Assembly (NCBI RefSeq): GCF_963678635.1
Contig: NC_087071.1
Span: forward strand, 14,540,226-14,604,225
Direction of reading: 5' to 3'
DNA from: Symsagittifera roscoffensis
Taxonomy: Eukaryota; Xenacoelomorpha; Acoela; Convolutidae
Length of the DNA: 64,000 nucleotides
Made by a program: the position numbers and the translations under genes. The notes beneath the pieces are model-generated. The model ran no database searches and was not told the DNA's origin. It was given only the letters and a program-made list of their open reading frames with translations. Every line of letters begins with the position of its first letter. The first letter of the stretch is position 1. Shown here piece after piece: positions 10,330 through 21,499 of this stretch.

Positions 10330-11225
10330 CTTTAAGAAGTCGATACCCTCGGCACTGAAGAAGTTCTTGCTTGGCGGAATATACAGGCCCCGGTTGGATC
10401 TGGATTATTCCCACAAAGACGAGACAATAGCGATGACGTTGAAATGCATCTTGCAGCTGGAGTCGCATGAGCAGACTGGGAGTCAGCAATGTAAGCAATG
10501 CTGATTGTGTTCTATAAGTCTGATGGAATCTCAAAACAAGAGTAAACGAGAGGGATGTCATAGAGTACCGATAGGGGCTTGAGAGGATTTGATTTGGTAA
10601 GAAACCCTGGCTTGAGAAGCACCACGAAGTATGGTGTTGAAGAGTTTACCCTCCCTACCAGGCCAATTCACAGAATGGGGTTTCCCATGAGCAGCAAACC
10701 AATATCGATGATTCGATCTGAATAAATAGAAGAAGAAGATGCAGACACCCGCAGAATAAGAAGATTGTTGTGAAAGACCCAAAGCAGACCTAACCACTCG
10801 GGGTAGGGAGCAAATCGTATGAACAGGGGCCTATTGATGGCTGAGCTGAAGCAGACCCTTGAGCTACAAGAGACAACGGCAAACCGTGACCAGTTAAAAT
10901 CAGAACTTGAGCAGGTTAATTAGCTGCAGCAAGCGGCTGCCGCGCGGGACCGGTCAAAGTCTGAACTAGAACAAATGCAGAGATTTTGAAAGAAGTAAGG
11001 AGCGAAAATTGATGACACTGAGTGAACATCTGATGGCTCGATTGAGGCCGGGATCGAAGATGGAAGTAGACGAGACACCCAGAGTAACTGGTCGCTTTTA
11101 TCTCGGTCGAGTGGCTCAAGAACAAATGAGCGAATATCTAGAGATTTGGACCGCTCCAGTTACCGCGCTACCCATGAGAGATCTGAAATTGAGACGAACC
11201 AAGCCGCTGGCTGTTGACGAGTAAC
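10330..11225 (+). pseudogene. ORF2 N-terminal coiled-coil region (E2)
   Basis: DLDYSHKDETIAMTLKCILQ (about 10,395-10,455) fits the DFALEDPEVVMLLSALIYIL start of ORF2 in E3 in pattern only. PGLRSTTKYG (about 10,610) parallels EPGLGSSRTYQPG. Then a heptad-rich segment, LMAELKQTLELQETTANRD and the near-repeat RDRSKSELEQM (10,830-10,985), takes the place of the E3 coiled coil. Many stops break it. The role in the element is unknown; coiled coils often mediate self-assembly. Confidence 0.45.
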
Positions 11226-11469
11226 CTTCGTATCCTCAAACCCAGTTTTACTGGTAGTAGCCAGGGTAGCGACTGAATTAACCGTCTCAAGGAGGTATAA
11301 GAGAGACTACGTTCAATAATTACCGAAAAACCCGCATCGAAAGGGGAGCCATCCACCTGTAGGAAGCAAATGGTGAGTAATCGGATCGTTTTGAACTACA
11401 AGAAGGTTGTCATGGGAGGTACCACCGATGCCACAAGAAAGACTGGGCGAGCGCCCAGTGGGGAATGAG

Positions 11470-12445
11470 GGTGTCCTCCAAAGAAGCTGTCTGTGTAGAT
11501 TACCTGAAAAAATCAAGACCACATGCTGTCGCGGTCCCCTTGATAAGCCTGGTCAGGGTTCTCACAATAATCATGAGGAACTGGCAATTTTGTTACTTGA
11601 TTTTTTCAGGTGTACAGTTGCCTCGAATGCTTAACTTTTCTGGATAGGCTATAGGTGAGGAAGATACACACCTTCACTATGACGATGGGCACGAAAGATG
11701 TTTCTAGTGGCGAATCGAGGAAATTGGCGACGAAGTTCAGTGAGATGAATGTGGTGGACCCTGAACACGTCGTACTGGCTTTGATGCGACTAAGAGACTT
11801 TCTGGTAAAAGGTAAATATAATATGTCTCGATAACAGTTTACAATCCGAACAGAGGCCAATGGAATACCCGGGAGCTGTGTGATATCTTGCAGAAACGGA
11901 GATAAGAGTACACCTACACAAAAAAACGTCATCTGGTCATTGCTTGAGTCTTGAGTTGATCCTAACTTTTTTAGTTGTGACTAGTGTCAGGTGCACAGTT
12001 GCCTCGAATGCTTAACTTTTTTGGATAGGCTATAGGTTAGGGAGATGCACACCTTCACTATGACGATGAGCACGAATGATGTTTCTAGAGGCTAATTGAG
12101 GAAAATGAAATTGTTTCGGGAGAAAAATAGATGCTTGTTGTAGGAGGCGAGGATCCACCTGTATTTTACAATACTGACAATTTGCAAGTGGCATACAAAA
12201 TGATGCAGAATGAGAATGAACTGAGCACGAACGAAGGGGTGTGTCACATCAATTTGATAACACATGAGATCCAAAAGAGCAGCGTTCCGCCATTGAGAAA
12301 ATTTGGTGTTGCTCACAAGATGGATGATTCCCGACTGTGCGGATGTCCCTTCGATGACATACATTTTGATCGACCCAAAAGCGTGGAGTGGTTGAAAAAG
12401 GTCTTCCAGAGGCATATCAACGATCTAGGGTCGGATTTGCTGTAA
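11470..12445 (+). pseudogene. SGNH hydrolase 1 remnant (E2), split by an internal duplication
   Basis: Around 11,530-11,635 the translation VPLISLVRVL and then FSGVQLPRML aligns with E4's LILGDSLVRVL and FGGATIAQL, so the block I serine is kept although the GD before it is changed. The C-terminal end at 12,340-12,440 has CPFDDIHFDRP, matching DGIHFD (block V, Asp-x-x-His), followed by EWLKKVFQRHINDL against AWLNRVFQERLDEL. Between them lies a duplication that carries a second copy of the macro-domain tail. The gene is dead. Confidence 0.65.
11608..12110. repeat. Nested duplication: SGNH piece / macro tail / SGNH piece
   Basis: Bases 11,608-11,731 (starting AGGTGTACAGTTGCCTCGAA) are repeated at about 11,989-12,110. 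Between them 11,733-11,987 is a copy of the macro-domain tail found at 9220-9472 (AAGTTCAGTGAGATGAATG...). So a distant segment was copied into the SGNH-1 region along with a local direct duplication. This fits template switching during reverse transcription or a repair-mediated insertion. Confidence 0.75.
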
Positions 12446-12449
12446 ACTG

Positions 12450-13080
12450 GACAGTTTACTTTTAGCCCACCTTCAAGACCTCTTTCTTCTCAATCAGAGA
12501 CAGAATTTTGGGAAATAATTTGTTTCTAGAGGTAGTTTATCGAGTAACAGGAGTAGGCAGCAGGGCTCTCCTTCTCTGTAAAAACACACGAGGGACTCTT
12601 CGATGCCACAAGATCGGTAGTGTCGTCTGTCGCAGTGATGGATAGGGGCAACGAGAACAAATCCTCAGGAAAAGCCCTGGAGGGCACGAGCAAGGCCAGA
12701 TACCTAGAGACAACGAGCATTGAAAGAAATTCTAGAGCTCAAGAGTTTGTCTCATTAGGACCTAAGCAGTTATTTTTGCGTAGACTTGATGGAGGATCAC
12801 GAGGCGCATTTTCCTCGGGAGAAAACTTTGGAAACAGATGTCCTGAGGAAGTTCGATCTTTGGCTCGATCAACTATCGATCATTGGAGGAGGTGGGGAGA
12901 TCAGGTGCGATCACAGTAGCGAGCAGTGCAGAAACATTTAGATCTCAAGCTTATGGGCTACCTGATTCTGTCTACGCGGGCTCAGAAGACGCAAGAGAAG
13001 CAAAAAACGGAGAGGAATTCCAAAAATCTTAATTGGCCGAGGCACTGGCTGTCTATGCAATTTCGAATGCGGCTGCCTTT
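12450..13080 (+). pseudogene. ORF2 linker between the two SGNH domains (E2)
   Basis: This region corresponds to the E4 stretch 52,560-53,220. It is poorly preserved. LRKFDLWLDQLSIIGGG (about 12,850-12,900) fits the helix ELMKLDLQRVSFIEDARRM in pattern only. A run of Arg/Pro-rich codons near 13,060-13,120 has no counterpart I can align. Confidence 0.35.
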
Positions 13081-13700
13081 GAGGGTTCGGATCCGGTTGC
13101 CTATGATGGTTCGAGCCGCAAGTGTAGTTTTCGTTGTAGGTTATCATTTCGCGGGATATTCATGTTTTCGGGGCCGAAATGAACCAGATGTTGACTCTGA
13201 GACAGTACTGAAAACGGATACACCAAGCGGGCCGTAACTGCTACAATTGACGGTATGACTGACCACTTGCACGCAGCGGGATTTCTAGAGCCCTTGATGA
13301 TCGGTGAAACTTATCCTCAGCGATGAACGAGATACAAAATTTATGCCGGTCAGTCTAGGATCGAGGACTATAATGGTTTTAATGTCGTTGCTAGGATACC
13401 GGAGCATGTCACCTGCCCTTTATTTTGTCCATGCGGTGCTGATCCATATAGTGGAAGGCTGCCGACTGCGTATGATATTGGCTGCTCCCACTCGAGAAGT
13501 ACTTGAGAATCTGAAAACTGGCGGCAGCTTGAGCGATTATATATCATGCCATGAGAGGTTCCTACGAGCTTACGGATGTTTTGATAGTGCTTGTTGAGCT
13601 TGGAGATTTCACATCCGTTGAGGCAACTGAAATTCAAAACAGAGATAAACGATGACCACGAGCTTGTGGTTTCAAAACATAGAAATCACAACTGCGGGCT
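13080..13700 (+). pseudogene. SGNH-like domain 2 remnant (E2)
   Basis: Block III is clear at about 13,240-13,290: TIDGMTDHLHAAGFLEPL against VFAGINDHLHGRGFLSRV in E4. In another frame ALYFVHAVLIHIVEGCR and MILAAPTREVLENL (13,410-13,510) match FVYAIVTLLWER and VIISAPNRMTEMENL. EINDDHELVVSKH (about 13,640) matches GIDDDHRVIVAMSN. The block I serine is not visible. Its presence here shows that the domain was already in the family before E2 split from E3/E4. Confidence 0.6.
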
Positions 13701-15540
13701 TCACGAGCAGCTCAAATCGGCCTATACTTGACCAAAGAATTGTAGTGTATGCAGTAGCCCAGCTCGAATCAATTGGGTATCGCCTCACTCAAGAGAGAGG
13801 AAGATGGTAATACCTGACACCGAGGCTAGAAAGTGTGGACGACAAGTTGAAAGAGACAACACCTCTCTTGAGAAAACGAGTGTGTTAATTCGTGGAGAAC
13901 CAGCTTGGTCATGCAGAAACGAAGGGATTGACTAATAGAAGGCTTTTCTCCTTGGCGAATGACACAACAGTCAATGATTTCTTAACGGAAGATTCCACAT
14001 CATAGTAAGGAACGAGAAAAGCGCATGAGATCTTGGAAATCTTGAGTCCGTACTGAGTGATAATGCATGTGAATGGTTTGTTCTCCGTGGGAAAGAACAC
14101 GGTTATACATTCATTCAGTACAGCTTACTGCTGGAATTATACCTGATTTTATGTAGATACTTGTTCAATATTGGCCCAGCATTCAGATTCAGCATAGGAG
14201 TTTTAGTATTTCATCGTCTGATGTAGTATGAGGACCTGATGGCCATGGTTCAAGCTCAACAAAGTCATGAGACCTACTCCTACAAGGTTACCACGGTATT
14301 GAAAACGCTCCAGATGGTTTACTTACTAATGCAGATGATACATCTGACGGTGAAGAATACATCTGGCATGGCAAGGCGATCTGAGCCTCTAGGAATAGTA
14401 AGAGGGCTGAGAGAGATGGTGATATGAGTTTTTGGTCCGGTAGTGATCTATGCTGTTCCAGATCCCTTAATCATGGCGTATCGACATTCAGTGATTCAAG
14501 TTAAATTGATCAGCGTACTAGATAGGACGACACAGAACTGGTGCAGACAGGGACGTTTGAGAGCTCAAATGATTAAAAGGTCCTGTTTAGAAAGGTCGAG
14601 GATCCTGAATTGATATATTTTTAATTTTAGGCGGTAGCTCCAATCAGGATGTAGGCAAAACGACAGGTTTCGATTGAAGTCTACCCAAATTTATTGAAAT
14701 TGAACCCTCTTCAAATGCGGACTGGAGAGTTCTCAAAAACTTCAGCTTGGACGCAGACCTTTGACTTGATAAGAGAGGAGCTAGAGGTGATTCTTCAGCG
14801 GGATGTGCTGCCAGCCACTCTCAGGGATTTCCCTTTCGTGAGGGGAATGACATTCAGATTCAGATTGAACAAACAGCCGCTAGTGCCGTCAGTGCAGGCC
14901 AGAAAAGTCGTGGAGTCACAACAAAGACTGTTCACGAACGGATGAGATCCCATACTTATCGGGTACTCCGCGGCTGCATCTTTTCCATTTAGCGAGATAA
15001 GGATAAAGTCCTGGACGATCTACGCAAGAAAGACGATAGTATCAATGCCAGAGACGTGTGATTTAGTGACATGAACAAAGCGCTTCAGTAGGTTGGCATT
15101 GATAACTAGTACCCATTATACGACGATGGCCGAGTCGTAGAGGAGGAGGGACACCTGTGTCTAAAGCGGAATCAAGATGCAGCCTGGCTAAGTATCTGAC
15201 GCCCTGAGGGTTGGAAGAGGTGAAGTTGCATGATGAGGGACACATGCTTGATGTGGATGTAGCTCTTTGCGTAATCCACTCAGAGTAAAAGAGATCGAAA
15301 TGGGTCACACCTTTACCTCTTTGATTTGACACTCAGAGAGACAAGACGAATCTTTCAGCTGATAATAGGTTTGAGGATGTCTGAAGCGAGATCGCTCGGA
15401 AGTGACAGAATCAGAAATGATGGAAAAAGCTCTCAAAATACGAGGAAGAATTTGACTCGGGAAGGACCCCGGATCGGGATGAGATACTCGGGTAGTACAG
15501 TCCTGGCGCCAGACAAGAACTATTATAGGATCTGAGTGAA
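13700..15540 (+). pseudogene. ORF2 unknown region I (E2)
   Basis: I recognise no known family. Two stretches align well with E3/E4. The first is at 14,425-14,570 (FGPVVIYAVPDPLIMAYRHS, then VKLISVL and QNWCRQ, against YGPVVTFAFPDVKVDAYRTS in E3). The second is at 14,690-14,900 (KLNPLQMRTGEFSKTSAW and FPFVRGMTF against NLRPYDKTNGEMTRVPRL and FPLIRRMLL). A weaker piece at 15,190-15,270 (GLEEVKLHDEGHMLDVDVAL) fits FGCEEIRVVHGEEEDRSAGT. Several stops and frame changes make it non-functional. Confidence 0.5.
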
Positions 15541-16880
15541 GAGGATTGAGATCTCATCGTAAGGATCAGGAGTTTTAGATTGCTAGTCAGTCAGCAGAAA
15601 AGTGCCGAGATTTCAATCGGAATTTGGAATGGAAACTGAATTTCAAGGAGTTCAAGGAGAAGAGAACTGGACTGGACAACAAACTGGACACGAGAGATGA
15701 GTTACTTTGCAAGATGACTCATAAACAAGAAACAAGACCAATCAACGCATACAGATCCTATGAGGACAGCTTAAATCTAAAAAAGAAGGATTTGAAAGTT
15801 AAGACCAAAACGAGTAACAAACGTAAACCTGGTATTATAGCAAAAAAAAGACAATATAGCTAAGGCAAAATAAGGGCAAACATACATTAGACAAGAGAAC
15901 AAGGAAGGCAAGCGTCAGATGAAGGGGACCAAGAAAAGGAGGCAATTTTGGTGTTGATTGTGTCCACGCCCCATGAAAGAGAGTCGAGACCATGGAAGAG
16001 GAAGCGAGAGACGGAAGACGGCCATCTCATAAGGAAAGTGAAGGGACCAAATGACACCTCCGATGGTTTCGGCCAGGTGGAAGATTCCAACACACAGAGA
16101 CTATTCGACCTCTAGAAAATTTTTGGAGTTGATGGCCGACATTGAAGGTGCGTCAGGTCCAGTGACAGAATAGGACTTTAAACCACAACGGCTGAAAATA
16201 AAGAGAGGTTCCACCAGTGTACAGACGTGGCAGGTGGATGTCGTCAAGTATTTTGTCTCTAGTAAACACCAGGAGGAGTATTGCCTGGCTGGGATTGCAC
16301 TGGAGGATCTGCCAAGTTGAAGATTGGCGATAGAGGCATCTGCGTAATGATAATGCTTTGTGTCGCTCGAAACAATTTCGGACTAATTCGATGAATACAA
16401 TGGGTAATGGCTCCCGCAGAAGTTCGCCATCACATATCCCACCAAAGACTTTGCATTCATAAGTAAGATAGAAGCCCATGTCAAGCATCACTGACGATTG
16501 ATCATGTCAGTGATATCTGATGCAGTTACAAAAAGTTCCTACAAGATGGTCACGACAAATATGGCGTAGGAAAATATAGTCTTGTTTGGGATCCTGATTT
16601 AATACCAGAACGCTAGGATTGAGAAACACAATAATCCCAGGCAATCTCGTGAGAACCATGCAAAAATTTATTAGATTTTGAAGTTCTCAAACAAGAAGTT
16701 TGAGAGCAGCTGCCTTGCCACGAATCGTGTCATGGTCGACGTGGAAGAGTTTTCGAAGCCGCCAAAGCGAAGAGTTTATCAATATGTCTCTGGCGTCATG
16801 GGAATATCATACAACCAATTTTTGAGCAGCAGGAACATCTTATACGAGTTTGAAGTTACCGAGTTTCTGAAGAATTAGAG
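15540..16880 (+). pseudogene. ORF2 unknown region II (E2), with the YVSGV motif
   Basis: The 3' end is the best-kept part of the E2 ORF2. At 16,678-16,878 KFSNKKFESSCLATNRVMVD, then VYQYVSGVMGISYNQFLS and VTEFL align with KFSNKELRLSKKSMVALP and YSYVSGVIGIAYNPFLS of E3. Around 15,620-15,860 a Lys-rich piece (KTSNKRKPGIIAKKR) may correspond to the basic segment KAVNSAKRKRVEEV. The rest is unreadable. The function is unknown. Confidence 0.5.
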
Positions 16881-17830
16881 GGTAACGCTAAATAAAACGG
16901 ACACGTCAGAGAGAGAGAAGCCGAGCCTTGGTCTGCATCTTGAGAATAATCCTGAACCATTTGAGTGTCAAGATCAGAGAAAAAACGGAACGGAGGATAA
17001 GAGGTGAAGACAACGTGTTTTTCACGAACCTTCGAACAGTCTGGAGGCCTCTAGGTTCTTACTGTTGTCCACATCTTCAAGCGAATTTGAATCAGAAGAC
17101 CACAGAGCGGATAAGGTTGCCACCAGAGAAAAATTAGGATCTGTACAATTTAAAAATGATGCACAAGCTGATTTTGCCTCATCATGAATAACCTAACGAC
17201 ACGGCGGATATATCTAGAAACAAACTGTCGAATGCGATGGAGGCCAGATTTGTTTCGATTTGGCAACGGGAGAACAACGACACTCATGTGACGGATAATC
17301 TTGCGTCATATTTCAGTCTTTCCAGAGAAAGGACTTGGTCACGCGGTTCGGTGATGTTGCGAGAAGGACAATAATGAGGTACAAATTTCAGCTGATTGTT
17401 GATCTTGGCGACATCACTATGATTCGTCTGGAGGCTGTGTAGTCTGGGAAAGATAAGCAGGTGCACAAGATGAAATGGTGGCCACATGAAGACCCCGTGA
17501 CTGATGACCAGTCTGTAAAGACGTTAGAATCTAAACAACATCTAGTCATGGCCTTCAGTGAGGAATCTTGGCCTGGAGTATTTCAGATGATTCAGAAACA
17601 TATCAAGTGTTGGAAGGTTGGCCTGGAAGAATGAATTGGTTTCCCGCTGAGTGAGGCCTAAGGCATTCGAAGGAATACGAATGCTTCGGTGGGGTCGGTA
17701 AATGCAAACTTCTGCGGGAGCCGGTAACCCTTACATATGTCGATGGCGGAGGCGTCCAGTCAGAGGGTGATGATTGACAAGGCCTTCTCGAGTACGACTG
17801 AAAATAATACTAGAACACTCTCATCAGATG
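16880..17830 (+). pseudogene. ORF2 unknown region III (E2)
   Basis: DDQSVKTLESKQH (about 17,505) matches LDCVKTLERQHKQ. LVMAFSEESWPGVFQMIQKH (17,545-17,605) matches MVTAISVEVFPGVLQTEQKH, and VMIDKAFSSTTENNTRT (about 17,770-17,820) matches TIVDQAFSVPKCVR. Collinearity with E3/E4 stops here, so the ORF2 tail and LTR of E2 are not recognisable. Confidence 0.5.
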
Positions 17831-17859
17831 TTTTAGGATATGGAAATTGTTTCGGAGAA

Positions 17860-18130
17860 TGCTGGCTTTGTATTAAAATAGTGAATTGATTCCCTATGTA
17901 TTAAGATATGGAATAGCTTTACTATGTATTAAGATAGAATTTACCATAGGTTTGAGATGGTAAGTTGCAGAAAACTTTTTGGCGCCCGATCTTACCTCGT
18001 TTTAAGATAGTGTTTAGAATTCCCATGTATTAGGATAGTGTATAGATATCGAAACGTATAATGTTTCGAAATTGTATTAACATAGGGAATAGATTTCCCG
18101 TTGTATTATGATAGGGAATGGTAAAGTTTC
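17860..18130. repeat. Degenerate minisatellite (TGTATTAAGATAGGGAAT-like unit)
   Basis: A motif close to TGTATTAAGATA(G/T)GGAAT recurs about seven times with spacers of differing length (for example near 17,868, 17,896, 17,922, 18,000, 18,027, 18,075 and 18,100). The copies are diverged and the period is irregular. It directly follows the last recognisable coding piece of E2. Confidence 0.6.
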
Positions 18131-21100
18131 AGTGTGATGGTAAGAGAATAGTAAGAAAAATTGACTAGAAATGGGTTAATTTTTTCTTAAAAAAATATTA
18201 GATTGTTTGATATCGAACAAAATCTTCTTCAAAACTAAAAATTACCTCCCTGTTGCTTCTACAACCTTCTTTTTTTGGTTTTTTTGTACAATTTTTCAAT
18301 GTAATCAGCTTATTCTTGCTCTCTGTTGAATGCATGTTTTCGCTATTGAACTCACTTTTCAAGAAAAATTTCTCTACACTGAGGAATTTAGGGGAAAATA
18401 GTATCAATTAAGCGAACAATTTGCTGGGAGAGATAAAACTGGATTTCAAAACGTCTAAGTATTACCATGATGTAGTACATGTACTATTACCTAATAGGTT
18501 CCTTTAGGTTCCTATTACCTAAAAGGCTCCTTTAGGTTCCCTTTTTTAGTTGCTACTGCAAATTGTTTCAGCTAAAACTAAACTTTTAGTATCATTAACT
18601 ATCTTTTTCATGCAAAAAATTATTAAATCGCTTTTTGTTCTTGATTTTTTGTCGGAAATTTTCTCAAAAATGTCGAACTGAGAAAAAAATGGTGCTTTTT
18701 AAGCATACGAAAGCCCATGTGAGAAATGAGAAAAAATTTTTAATTTCACGTTGATTTCTTGGAGTAAATTAAGAGCAGCTTTATTGTTTATAATCTGCAA
18801 AACCTTGGAATATAAAAATGAGCAAGAGAACTTCGTTTCACATTTCTGCAACTTTTGTGAAGTTCTGAAAAGTCTGTTGCCGAGAAAAATTAATTGAGGA
18901 AAAGAAATCAAGGTGCAAACTGTAACAATTGAATAATTTTGCGAAAACTATTATGCAAAAAAATAGTTCTACGTATTTTTCCAAATTAAAAAAAATTCAA
19001 GCTGACCAGAACTAAAACTTTAGTGTGTACCCACTTGAACCTTTTGTTGTCAAAGTTCAAATAATTAAAAGATCTTACCTCCGGTCCTGCTAAAGTTTTA
19101 ATTTGTATAGAAAAATTCAGCAAGCTTGATTTTATTATCTCTAAAAATATTTCTTCATCAATTTTTTTTCAATTCCACACTAAGGAAATGTAGATCTCGA
19201 AAGCAAAATTTTGGTTTATGCTTTCGAGATAATCGTTCATGAATCATCTTTCAAACTTACAAACTTACTCTCAAAAATTCTTAATTTTCATATTAGCTTT
19301 CTAGTGTATAAAATGATAGAAAGTTTTCCAAACATTACGCTTTTATAATGGATTTTGTCTCAATATTTAATTTATTAGCGAATTTTTATAAAACTATCTT
19401 AAAATCCTTAATGAATAATTTTGAGTTTCTATCCCAAATGGATATTTTCTTAGTTTCTGCTTCGTCAACTATCTTCCTTCCTAATCCAATTTGAACAACA
19501 TTTTACTTGAAAATTGAGTTTTGGAAGAAAAAAAGTATCATTTAAACGAACGTTCATTAATCCTTAGCAGAATCAAAACCAAAAAATTTTCACCAAATTA
19601 TTTCAATTTAATTTTTAAACCTGATAACGGTTTGCTGCTGTCTCAACCCTGCCTTAATTTTTTGAATAATATTTCCCGTTGTGACTGAAAAATATTAAGT
19701 TGAGTTTTTTTAAAAAAATTAGCATGAACTTATATTTTTTTATATTTTCTAGGTCAGTCATGGGTTTTTTTTCTGAAAACGTCCAAAAACAGTATAGAAC
19801 CATAATTCTGTATAAATTAATCCTCATTATCTGCTTAAAAGTCTGCTACTCTATGAATACTTACTCTATGAACATTTTGCAAGCACTAACCGAGGAAAAC
19901 TTTAAATTAGTAACTAGACAAAACCTTTCAATTGGTCGATGTTTTATAATTATCTAGTTTTTTTCTTACAAACTTTTAACAAACACTTAAGAACGCATTA
20001 GCATGTGTTAGTCTCTTTTAATACGAAATTTTTGCAACAAAATCTCAGCAAGCTTTCAACGAATAGAGTTTCACTATAGATAAAAAATTTCCGGATCAAT
20101 TTTCTAATGAAAAATTGAATCGATTGTTGTTAAATTTATCAGCAGTTTTTGACAAAAAATGACAGATCAAGAATAGTGATAAAAACACTGTATAATTTTT
20201 GATATTTTTTTTCAAATTTTTCGTATAGACTTTTCAAATTCAGTGAAAATTATTATTCAAAATATTTTCTCTTAGCTTTTTCTATTAAAAATGTTTCATT
20301 TTTACCTTCACTTGGATTGATTTTCGAGACTGATGGCACATAATCTATCATTATGTTGACAAGAATAATGCTTCTTCATATGATTAGTGAGTTCCCATTT
20401 AGTCATTTCCAGTTTACAATTTTTAACACATTCAAGTCATGCAGACTTTTCGTTTCTACTCAGTGACGGCATCTCAATAAGAAAAGAAAGAATAAGTAGT
20501 AGAATTAGAAAGTCCCAAATTTATGGATCAGTAGAGTTGAATAGCCTCAAAAATTGAAAAGAAAGTGAACTGAAACATCGACTTTCCTAACTAATTGATT
20601 TTATCTTGAAAAAAAAAAACAGAATGGAAATGCTATTTAGCATAGCTGAAAAAAACCATCCAATCCAACTTTGGAGTTTCAAAAGTATCAGCCAATCAGA
20701 ATCGAGCTTTACTTATAATGAAATTTTTATCTTTTTTGATATCAACTAATCAGAATCGAGCTTCCATGTTCATGAAAAGTTCAACAAAATTAATGTCGAC
20801 CAATCAGAATTAAGCTCTACTTCTCATGTATGTTTCAATAGTTTTGATATCAAACAATCGTGCTTTCCTGCACAGGTAATACTTGTGATAATAACCAATC
20901 AAAAAGAAGTATTAACATATTTTGAAGTATTTTGTAGATCAGAACCAAACTATGTTTCTGAGACTTCCCAATCAATCAGTTTTATTCATTTTTTTAAGAT
21001 ACTAAAATATACAATTGACACCAAAACAAGATTTCTTGTCCGGTTTGTACTATTTTTTCGATACTCAATTAAAATATTGAAATTTCGGTCAAAATTTTTT

Positions 21101-21499
21101 CGTTTTGTTCTATTTCTAACCAGCGAAAAAAAAACTAACCAAGTTATGCACTTTATGCAATTTATGCAAATTATGTTCTTTTTGTTATATTGAAATATAA
21201 ACAACTGGAAGTCTATCAACTTTGGATAATCAATTAAAATAATTTCTGGTAAATCTAGATTTGGTATTTGTATCGAAATCAAAACAGTAATCAAAATGAT
21301 GTTTCTATATTAAAATTTTATTTCATAGGTTCGTCCATTTTTTATTTTTTTTAAATGACCAACCAGTGAATCTGAGTTAACTCTTCTAATTAAACAACCT
21401 GGTAGTACTCTCTTTTTCTGAAATCTCATCTCCATCTTTTTAACAAAATTTTTAAACTTTCTGTTATTCTGTCCAAGTTAAAACTCGTTTTGGCACTAT
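18130..21499. other. AT-rich non-coding DNA between E2 and E3
   Basis: This segment has many poly-A/poly-T runs and no frame with a recognisable motif. From about 18,620 on it is repeated at 23,694-24,795 (with an internal loss), as part of the tandem duplication at E3's 3' end. It contains a short direct repeat of TTCCTTTAGGTTCC near 18,500-18,540, a tandem repeat at 20,690-20,880 and an A/T-rich TTTATGCAA repeat near 21,150-21,175. It is probably the DNA that flanked E3 at insertion, but could be older repeat material. Confidence 0.5.
20690..20880. repeat. Short tandem repeat with a CCAATCAGAAT core
   Basis: Four diverged units of about 52-56 bp, each with (C/T)(C/T)AATCAGAAT(C/T)(G/A)AGCT followed by an AT-rich part, lie near 20,692, 20,746, 20,800 and 20,853. 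The same array, shortened, recurs at 24,150-24,320 inside the tandem duplication. The core resembles a CCAAT box, but no promoter function is shown. Confidence 0.55.

Larger units (their letters stand above)
9396..10330 (+). other. Spacer between the pol block and ORF2 in E2, with a foldback element
   Basis: E3 and E4 have a non-coding spacer at the same place. Here it is longer because a foldback element lies at 9878-10188 with a partial extra arm at 10,234-10,285. Outside these the DNA is AT-rich and I see no gene. Confidence 0.6.
3991..17830 (+). mobile_element. E2: highly decayed + strand copy of the giant Ty3/gypsy family
   Basis: Conceptual translation in all three + frames, with many stops and frame changes, finds pieces of protease, RT, RNase H, integrase, macro domain, coiled coil, SGNH-1, SGNH-2 and the unknown ORF2 regions in the same order as in E3 and E4. 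Identity is low by eye but motifs are aligned (for example YVSGVMGISYNQFLS at about 16,780 against YVSGVIGIAYNPFLS in E3). No LTR was identified. The 5' part is missing or lies in the assembly gap. E2 represents an older or more distant lineage than E3 and E4. Confidence 0.85.

Noticed and set aside
20690-20880. A promoter with CCAAT boxes
   Set aside because: The CCAAT cores belong to a diverged tandem repeat, and no gene starts near it.
18130-21499. Host exons in the AT-rich segment
   Set aside because: Short frames only, no splice-site pattern joined to coding-like sequence, and the segment is repeated in part at 23.7-24.8 kb.
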